Source: Allacma fusca
Lineage: Eukaryota; Arthropoda; Collembola; Symphypleona; Sminthuridae
DNA: 64,000 nt
Direction: 5' to 3'
NCBI GenBank assembly: GCA_947179485.1
Contig: OX359249.1
Coordinates: forward strand, 310,001 to 374,000
The notes below the pieces were generated by a model. The model saw only the letters and a list, made by a program, of their open reading frames with translations. It did not search any database and had not been told where the DNA came from. The position numbers were made by a program, and so were the translations under genes. Positions 25,801-32,800 of the stretch are shown here, piece after piece. Position 1 is the first letter of the stretch, and each line of letters begins with the position of its first letter.

Positions 25801-26392
25801 ATGCCCATGGATCATGGTCATAATCTCCCCTGGGATTCTTTTGTCCGGGCACGTCCTTTTCTTGCCTATAATTTTGGACTAGCCATGGATCATCTGGCTG
25901 TCTATTACGTGTTCTACAGATAGGGATCTGTCGTCGTATGGGAGTGGGATTAAATTCTTGTCCTTTAAAAAGGTAAACAAGATCATCTGGCGCTCGCTCG
26001 CCTCTATCTACTTCCACTTGTTGTTCCGGAAAATTTATTGACCCGCAAAAGTGCGGTTCTCGTCGTAGTATACGATAATCTATTGTTAACTCTCGAGGTT
26101 TTCTGAGAGCTCCAATTAGTACTGAATGGGTTACGATCTCTCGCCCATCTCGTCCTTGGACGATAATCCTATGGGGTAATTTCCCGTCTACTCTGAGAAC
26201 AACTTCCAGTCGTCCCGTATCTGAGTTTGGCAAAATTTTTGCTTGTAGTATTTCCACTTCAGTTTGACTCACGTATTGGGTCCAATAACGTGGTCGATCG
26301 TCGTCGTCCCTGTCGACGGCGGGTAGGGCGTCTTGGCGTGGAGTCTCGTTGGTTCGAGACCCGGATGCACGTGACCCTCTGTTCTCTGACAT
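19826..26392 (-). CDS. ORF3: 2188-residue protein of unknown family with a central membrane module
   Basis: The frame is open throughout. From the N-terminus: a folded-looking, beta-rich block (about 30-165); a disordered Arg/Ser-rich stretch (about 297-364); a Cys/His-Lys patch (CSRKGCKR...CEHHAKKRAKK, near 480-510). Then comes an internal hydrophobic segment like a signal peptide (SWLSFLLMFGLITSAVGQS, about 790-808) and a Gly-rich hydrophobic segment (about 896-925). N-glycosylation sequons occur after it. Two furin-like sites follow (RERR near 1027, RTRR near 1126), then a third hydrophobic segment (RFTLRMVIYIGTSVGM, about 1285-1302). The last ~880 residues hold CEYCPLKHGH (about 1391), CPHC (about 1658) and a large helical C-terminal region. 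The middle third resembles an envelope layout, but no envelope family is recognisable and the flanks are not viral-like. It could be a fusion polyprotein processed by the element's protease. Confidence 0.85.
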   Translation of the reverse strand: MSENRGSRASGSRTNETPRQDALPAVDRDDDDRPRYWTQYVSQTEVEILQAKILPNSDTGRLEVVLRVDGKLPHRIIVQGRDGREIVTHSVLIGALRKPRELTIDYRILRREPHFCGSINFPEQQVEVDRGERAPDDLVYLFKGQEFNPTPIRRQIPICRTRNRQPDDPWLVQNYRQEKDVPGQKNPRGDYDHDPWAFTPGLQYERGKTSRSSSRKVMGADPICGVTRVNIPEISEWLPQQEEQVEDVAHRISRRIDDNYGPDLRRGNLEDRQREPPRFAAYSAHMVPAGRGRGRAITNGESSGRQHRSSRESSRERHSSKDSRTRKRETESSSERKKRREDDRSRSRYDSPARSRSRRESTPPPSPFLSPAARDYKDRMERESILTVPIAAPALSYTAVTKMPPPTIPVNSEPPKPQRAVCIAQRERPVEVPVVTPPSVAVTLWSEEIATDTATTADRDTANESSSDSEEEETVPIQTCSRKGCKRVRQVIATDSGPVVQQECEHHAKKRAKKEKKVKKEAQMTILELFGQSTAPTQPPAKWQSNILKIGEDSRKAGKHEEMVNRIKDLGEIIRNLARQNVNADSAKKQKEGLMKELARHRQEWIKWRNDNDFHLVCAESKIDLQTRELPPAHFEPTNIPTSTATSGELERLLAQEKRNGPETASSTGMATEMPPSPGQNVEVATSELSIAERHNEQSSSSEDFEVIRSKRRPKDRESSITSDTTEIVNHHQLSLADFANSPQDGTVILSEDEEPRQPTSSIQTPPHTPDMGRGGGGRRGGPIPYLGNSWLSFLLMFGLITSAVGQSNLRKELTGHYGPYPTTRASHYQWWTRLETENLTSPRGFDHVSLDFENKEDSEEIGHYDPYGQRECPPVGNSAVRYQGFGSATAHRLWQNGVVRGVAGAVGMCTTGMVIVGVYTSSILDAVRRWNKPLKTVKIPQDWVLIESQLPDQRPIWMIMPVNASEEKELEDFLKEDPTATEISPNLIALPGDIQRNAHYLNETSVAKVWNQALGKEVDAEESENGRERRHAPEPTSEEEERRQKIRDQRKLPQAIWLMSQAIRDGYHLTTKTLQSVAMDLLTKPIPLPLQTKYEIWKEYEIQYGKFINKVIQILGLKDTHTRTRRSILAKDQINNLQRQIQNNPHSITKGEDYVHPTEEIAIGEVVHFALATTITEANWTIVLLIPHIYNGVDHLEEKELKGWETKAHANVSQTHPLFQRTSERAARERQRREAFVGPTNAWSPVSYSKQFLKQQLQLMLARIEEEEAHSSSGRPIGIIQQLVRFTLRMVIYIGTSVGMDFGGNQDPIRKGDPGRSHPRRTEGAEGPVLASEEEPAVPTEQAVEAQEEGAGTSSKVIKEEVLDDEEKPPSEHQVDSSSDNETNSKWVKTRCEYCPLKHGHKPPVRPKTKLAAHEAWQRQKDIPVQYIRRRRPELDRLYGRDNAPNCTFRYRGRQRGPEPDSERPRVRVYSPIRTVIFNDTRDRRGSRSPSPGPSTIAGQPIQPIEDNLKSRRARQRQRKVEFKEERQENPPAPTPEDPLAQPDSPDVRFVDLAHVSFYIGVRGWMVAPSWEDEDAEIVIFTNPNETQLYSQLDPVRLQVRNMVERANDPLDHSPPRFLDQVLEDISGDERHSRIEAQYSRRTNYFSNNMDTRERSTMCPHCYQKSTIDPERFPTYNISHRSTNSPEQNLVRWLNRMYRETFIERFDIHQQPTQPPQLRLEQLQRALSTLSEPRTDAHESNIEYAEHQAGIDYNNHGELIRERRALLYDAMDHPTDYRRLDPRERDLLILYGQSRRNVPMENTRLETMAGDMNISPGEMIPRLWTTLFNGQRGIDNHQVPTYLTCREHQGVMQGLTGTELRRLITQMWFDIGTQPTWREQEIWINSFLLRGDAITGRGEKALQQLASIPIHMLSFQEFASMTERIITLYHQDAAIQEWRQFGAINQSSGSQPNTIDDIEEELGQWEDWIFAMKLAGEGQKPTTLYARKLKGGVATLRQPRKTGSFRDLNELVTIRIWQREHFHRIREQISNRGDGPSYKPYQLSPRNERRPGITPIHMIPSAIDRFQAAQWRSVVIDGRPDEPDIINLIRTLRGQTGIEIVFRDLGHDFLQEELRRDPVTQQRTSYLSITNPVEHRRLMDQLWERSSRARWDPEILSENRFAVISFRTLTEGEEETGTLRGPSEEDD

Positions 26393-26585
26393 CTGGCTGA
26401 AGATAGAATACCTTACAGTAATCTGTTTTAATGATTGTGTACGTACCTACGTATCGAATTCTCCTTCGACCTTGTCGTATGAGATAACTAATGAGATTTA
26501 TACGGTCTCCAATCTTGAGATCAATCTCGCTTTGACCAAAACTAACACAGTTTGGTATTGTTGTTAAGTATCTGGTGGTGCTCAT
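26259..26585 (-). CDS. 108-codon ORF bridging pol and ORF3, possible SH3-like domain
   Basis: Its ATG overlaps the stop of the preceding small ORF as ATGA (26582-26585), the classic arrangement for termination-reinitiation, and its end overlaps the start of ORF3 by 134 bases in a different frame. Residues about 22-75 form a run of likely beta strands beginning IGDRINL and continuing RIRYVGTYTIIK. This parallels the IGDTVRVF...GPFVVIEV pattern of the SH3-like integrase C-terminal domain in this same element, so it may be a stand-alone relative. The last 30 residues are very basic. Protein-level expression is inferred. Confidence 0.5.
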   Translation of the reverse strand: MSTTRYLTTIPNCVSFGQSEIDLKIGDRINLISYLIRQGRRRIRYVGTYTIIKTDYCKVFYLQPDVREQRVTCIRVSNQRDSTPRRPTRRRQGRRRSTTLLDPIRESN

Positions 26586-26845
26586 TCGCTTTCAGACTGA
26601 TCCAAATCTTCTCGTCCTCTTTCGGGTACGAGTTGGGTATCGTCTACTTTCTCCGGTTTCTTCAGCGCTTTCTCCTTGAGGTGTTTCGCCTGCCTCTGTA
26701 ACTCCCGAATTTCCTCCTGAACTTGTTGAAGTTCCCGTTGGATTTGTACTCGTCGGGTTCTGAGGGTCGCTGAATGTTTCTCGGTGATCTGACGTATTTG
26801 TTCTAATTCTTTCAGGCCTTCTGGGATTGTCTTTCGTGAAGACAT
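26582..26845 (-). CDS. Overprinted small ORF E: 87-residue coiled-coil protein
   Basis: An ATG-initiated frame overlaps the end of pol in the alternative frame and stops 10 bases after the pol stop. The product has a clear heptad pattern over about 55 residues (LKELEQIRQITEKH...IQRELQQVQEEIRELQ) and an acidic tail. A perfect palindrome lies 20 bases upstream of the ATG (26865-26880). Its TGA overlaps the ATG of the next ORF. Confidence 0.5.
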   Translation of the reverse strand: MSSRKTIPEGLKELEQIRQITEKHSATLRTRRVQIQRELQQVQEEIRELQRQAKHLKEKALKKPEKVDDTQLVPERGREDLDQSESE

Positions 26846-29800
26846 CCAATGACCTGTCCTCTTCTGTAGAAAATTCTACAGGTGTGTTAATGACTTCTGT
26901 ATGCGTATCTACAAAGTCTTGTCCGTTTTCGTTTGCTAGAACTTCCTGGAACTCTTCGTCCTCTTCTGTAGAATTTTCTACAAGGACTTTTCGTTCCGTG
27001 GGTTGGTTGAATTGTTGGCTAGCCTGTTGGCTGCTCGAATTTGATTTTTCAGAGTATTCTTGGCTCTCTCGGTTTGTTCTATCTCTCTCTCCACTCGTGC
27101 TATTGCTTCTCGGATCCGACTGCCTTGCGCTTGTAGGCTTTGCAGTGTTTGTCTCTGAGCTTCGCTGGGTGGGCTTGGTGTTGAGTTCCACAAAGGGGGG
27201 CTCTTCCAAGGCCTTTTGCTCATCTGAGTGAAGCAATTGTGTCGAAATATCCGCCTCTACTGAGGGCCAAGGCACCTCAACTCGTGAAGTCGCTTCTGAA
27301 GGTCCTTGATTTCCTGTTTCAATTTGTCCAGGTCTCCCTCTCTCTGTCGTAGGCGGTTGATTAGTTCTCGGTTCTGATCCCGAATTGTAAGAATTTGTCT
27401 CTCTATACTTACTGCTGTCGTCCACATCAAGTTCTGTTGGACTTATCCCTGAACTACTTAATTTCTTAAGTGTTTTAAAGTCACTTTCGTCAATAAGTGG
27501 TTGAGTTTCTTCCTCACCTTCTGATGTTACACCTGAGCTGTTTTCAGCTGGTTTATTAAATCCGAAATATCTTCTTTGGCTTTCTGAGTTTCCTGGAGGG
27601 TTGCTTTGTGATCTCCCTCGAGTTGTTTCAGTTTGCTCAGTACTTCCTCCTGTTCCGCAATCTGATGTAAAATTCTTTGTTGGAGACGAATTTCGTTCTC
27701 CTTTGCCTTGATTAATTGGGCTTGTAATCCCTGGATGATTAGGATTAATTCTCTCTTTGTATGTGTCATCAGTTACTCTGGTTGCACCTCGTCTTGTGAT
27801 TTCTCCACTTGTGGGCAGAAACTTGACGTTTGAGGTTTTGTCTCTTGAATTAGCAGTTCTAAAGCTGCGATTCTCTGTTTGATGTACTCTTCCTGAGCTG
27901 CGTACTTCCAAATTTTTATTTGGACTAAATTCCTCTGTTGTTTCAATCCCCTTATCTCGTCCCTGATTTCCTCTAGGGTGTTCATTTACTTTCGAGCGAG
28001 TGAAATATGGGTAATTTTTATCTAAAAATTCCCGATTATCTGAATAATTTTCTGATGAAAATTTTCTTACTTGTGTACTTGACTGCTTAGTAGTACCTTT
28101 TTCTCCTTGAGTGTTATCTTTGTGTTGATGTAGTCCCTGGTTTGGTTTCCCTCCTTCGGTTGGGGTGATTTGAGAGTGTGAGTAATTTTTGTCACAAAAT
28201 TCTCCTCTCTGTTGTACTGGCTGAGTTTGGTCACTTGCACTGTCTGAGTAATTTTCGGATGAAAATTCTCTAGTTATTTCTTCGGTTTGAGCAGGTTGAA
28301 CTTTAAAAGTCACCTTCTTGCTCGTAGTTGAACTGTTATCTGAAGTGGTCGAACTCTTAAGAATTGACCGTGGCTGACTCACTATTACTTTTCCACACTT
28401 GTTCCAATTTCGTTTTGTCACCAATTCCACTATATCGGAATCTAAATCATAACTATACTCGTCCTCAATGTGTTCTCGCTGCAGGCACTTCTTAAGCCTT
28501 TCCACATGGACTTTCTGTCTCTTTTTAGAATTCCTAAGGTCTTGAATGATATAATTGTCTTTGGCTAAAACTTCTATGACTACAAAGGGTCCTTTGTAAG
28601 GGTGAAGAAAGCGTTCGCTCTTTCCAACTATCCTGGTCGGTGTAAAGACTCGCACTGTGTCTCCGATGTTGAATTTAACGAACCTTCTTTTCCTATCATA
28701 CCAATCCTTACTGTAGTCCTGACGTTCCCTTATCTTAGCAATAGCTTTTTCTATTCTAGTAGTGGCTTCCTCAGCACTCATAAAATTTGTGTCGACGCTG
28801 CTTAAACACAGTTGTAAGTTAAAATCATATATGGGTTGTCGCCTAAACATCATAAAATAAGGAGTTTCTTTAGTCACGTCATGGTGACTGCAATTGTAAG
28901 CATTTATTAGAAATGGTAAACAACTGCACCATAGTGCTTGCTCTTTTTGAGTATAATGACTCAGCATAGTGCTTATAGTCTGGACCATTCTTTCTATTTG
29001 TCCAACACTATTATGTCTTAATGCTGTAGATGTAGAATGGTTCATGCCTAATCTACGAAGTAATGCTTGAGTGATTTCCGCTCTGAATTCGGATCCTCCG
29101 TCACTCAGCAAGTTTTTAAACAGTCCGTATTTTAAAACTACTTTGTGAAGCAAAAATTCTGCTATCCTGTCAGCAGTTTTATCTGGAATTGCTTCTGCGA
29201 TCACGAACTTTGAAACATAATCCTGTGCGATTATAATGTACTTATTCCCTTTTATGCTAATTTGCATGGGTCCAATGAGATCAATACATAATGCATCTCC
29301 TACATTTTCTATCCTGATTGGATGAAGTAGTCCTGCTGGTTTCATTCTCATGGATTTAGCTGCTTGGCAACTTTCACATGACATGACATATTTTGCTACT
29401 GAGACGTTCATTTTTCTCCAAAAATAATTTTTGTTGAGTCTATGAAGAGTTTTCTGGAATCCTAAATGTCCTCCGCATAGGATCCCATCATGAGCTTTTG
29501 ATAGTAGGAAATTTCTAAGTACTCGGGGTACGTATAACTTACGTCCATCTTTATGTACTATAGTAAGAATTCCTTCTTCATCAATTTCATATCGGCTATA
29601 CTTTTCTTTGTCCTTCCAATTTAACGTATGCCGCATCTTTATTTTGTCCATGATGAATAAACAATCTGGATCGTCCCTTTGCATCTCCTGCATGTTATGT
29701 TCCTCTAACATAGTAACTTGCTCTTCATCTTCAAGTATCCTACACACAGGCTTGTGTGTGGAAAAAGTATCTTTGCTCCCTTCGCACCCCTGTAGTGCGT

Positions 29801-32800
29801 GAGCTCCTGGAACAAATTTTATTGCCCTATTTAATGACATGTCCTCAGTTTTCTGAGCGTCTTTATTCCTTTGGCCTTCATCCTGTGAAAGACATAGTGA
29901 GTGTGACGTCTTTTTACTTGTCACAACACCCTGCCCTTTCAAAGGTTGAATCTTCCATGATCTTCCATCGGTGAATTTAATTTCACCTTCCCGGATATTT
30001 TTCTTCAGCTCTTCTACTGTGGTCGCCAGTAGAGAGTAATTGTCTTTATTAACTGGATTCTCTGTGGATATGTACGTATGCGACGGCGGAGGGTTTTTGT
30101 TTTCCTCCGACTCGCATGCTGCAGATCTTCGTTGGATATTTTTCATCCATTCCTCCACATCTCTGGAAATTTTCATCGCCTTGATCCGCTGTGGGGTATC
30201 AAGATCCGGGTTGTTAGCATATCCTGGACTTTCTGCATCAGGAACTTGATCAATCTTCCTGGCAGATTGTGCAGTGTATGTCTTCAATTGCGAAATAACT
30301 TCCTGTTTGAGCTTCCATTCATCTCCTTTTGCTGACGTTGGATTCCTCCAAGTCTCTTCAAATGCAAACCATTTCTCCTCATCTGTGGGATCGTGTCCGG
30401 ATGGAATGTGATTTTCCACACTGAACTTTTCCTGTTCCAGTGTCGGTTGGTCGCATTCCTTTTGGACGTTCCTATCCTCATCCGTGAGTACCAATTTCTT
30501 GGCCTCTTTAGGACTGGCGGGATGGGTGGGCGGGAAAGTTGAGGACTTCTTTTGTGTAGTCTCAGCTGCCTGGCTCACCAGATCCGCTGTTTCTTGATTC
30601 TTCAAAGTTTGGTCATGGACTTCCGTCTCGGAGTCTACAATCATGGCTGGTGGTAGATGTACAGCTTTTGTTTCAGCCTCACCTGCCCCATCCATTGTTG
30701 TGAATTCCATAGTACTCCGTGTCATCTGCCCTAGGGATTTTGGTGAATCAATGTCGACCTTCCCATCGGTTGGACTTTGTGACGTTATTGCTGTCGTTGA
30801 CTTTGGAGTAGGAGACCAATCAGTCCCCATTCCAATGTCAGTGATAGTATTTCTGTCAAAATCTTCATGCTCATTTTGAACTTGAGCTTTCTTTGGCGAT
30901 AGAAATTCTTTCATATCTAATTCATTTATTGTTGCATTGTGACGCTCTATATCTTGTATTAGCTTGAGATTTTTCTCGTAGATATACTCATTGGTGTATT
31001 TCCAGGTATTTTCATCCTCTAGTGGGTCATCCTCCCGAAATTCGTGGATTGTAATGATGTCATCTACGGATAATTTCCATTCTTTGAGCGCTGAGTAGCT
31101 GTGTGTTACTTCATTTACACGGCTCTTTACGCTCATTGTATGGTTCTCCCAATCCGTTTCCTCCAAATTCGGTTGAGGTACTAAAATTTCCACTTGTGAT
31201 TTGACTTTACGTCTGGGTTGACCTTTCAATCTTCCTGACCATGGATTTTGTCGCTGTGGGATTATGGCTTCCTCTTCGTCTGAGGATTGACTTTCGTCAT
31301 CCGTCCAATATTTTCCCTTATAGCTTTCCCTGGTCGTAAGGCTGGCTGCACACGCTGGTGGTGGCATCATTATGTTCCCCTGAGGGATTTGTTTTTGCTC
31401 TTCCAAAGCGATTTTGTGCTCTTTGACCGGATCTGGGTCAAATTCGATCACTCGGTCCTCTGTATCTTCCAAATCTTCCTTTGTATAGGGTAATGGAGCT
31501 CTGGATAGAAAGTCTGCATCCAAGTGTAATGCTCCTTTCTTGTATGTGACTTGAAAGTCAAATTCTTGTAGTTTATTTACAAACTTACTTATTCGGTGGT
31601 TTGGATCTTTTTGTAATCGTAGGTAGCACAATGCTAAATGATCTGATCTGATTAAAAATTTCCTCAAATAAAGGTATTGTCTGAATTTGCGAACTGCATA
31701 TACGACTGCTGCTAGTTCTAATTCTGTGACTGAGTAATTCTTTTCTGATTGAATTAGTGTCCTTGAAGCATAAGCTATTGGATGTTCTCCTCCATCATCT
31801 TGGAGTATACAGCATCCTAGTCCTGAAATTGATGCATCTGTATGCAGTATGCAATCCAACTCTGGGTTGAAATGAGCTAGAACTGGCTGTGTCATTAATT
31901 TGGTTTTGAGAATGTTGAAGGCAATTGTTGCATCTGCACTCCATTGGAAGCATCTTATGCGTTTTTGTCCTTCAGATTTCCCTTTACTTCCAATCCATGA
32001 TTGTGAGATGGGACTAGCAATTTTTGCGAAGTCCTTAATGTATTTTCTGTAGAAACTGCATATTCCGAAAAATCTTCTTGCTTCTGTTTCAGATTTTGGT
32101 ATTGGCACATGTCTAATAGCGTCCACCTTTGCAGGATCTGGACTGGTGCCTTCCCTGGATACCTTAAATCCTAAAACAATTACTTCAAAATATCCGAATT
32201 TGCATTTCTTTGGCTTGAACTTAAAGTTTTTGTTGCTGGCTCTTAACATCAATTCTTCGAGAGATGCTAATTTGTCCAAAAGATGAATTCCATAAGAGAT
32301 TACATCATCTAAATATACCATGGCTCCCCTAAATTTGAGTGAGCCCAGCATTTGATCTGCTGCTCGCTGAAAAGCTGACGGTGCAATTTTGACCCCCATA
32401 GGTAGTCGTTTGAATGCATATAATCCATCCTGTGTAATGAAAGAGGTTATAATTTGATCATCCTCGTGTATTAATAGTTGAAAGAAGCCTGACTCCATGT
32501 CAAGAGTGTCGAACATTGCAGATTTTCCAAATTGCATAAGTATGTCATCTATTCTTGCTAAAGGATAAACTTGATCTGTGATGGTCTTATTTAATGCTCG
32601 ATAATCCACAACTGATCTAAATGTTCCGTCTTTCTTTTTGATGAGGAATAGTGGACTGCTGTAAGGTCCGTTTACTTCCTTAATGATGTCCGCATCTAAC
32701 ATCTTTTGTACTTCCTCACGTACTTTTTGTCGCTCCATAGGTGAGCAAGGGAAAGGTTTTGCCTGAACGGGTGGATTATTTCCCGTGTGGATCCGAATGG

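Noticed and set aside
19826-26392. Naming ORF3 an Env protein
   Set aside because: Only topology suggests it; no fusion-protein signature or cysteine pattern of a known envelope family was recognised, and most of the protein lies outside the membrane module.
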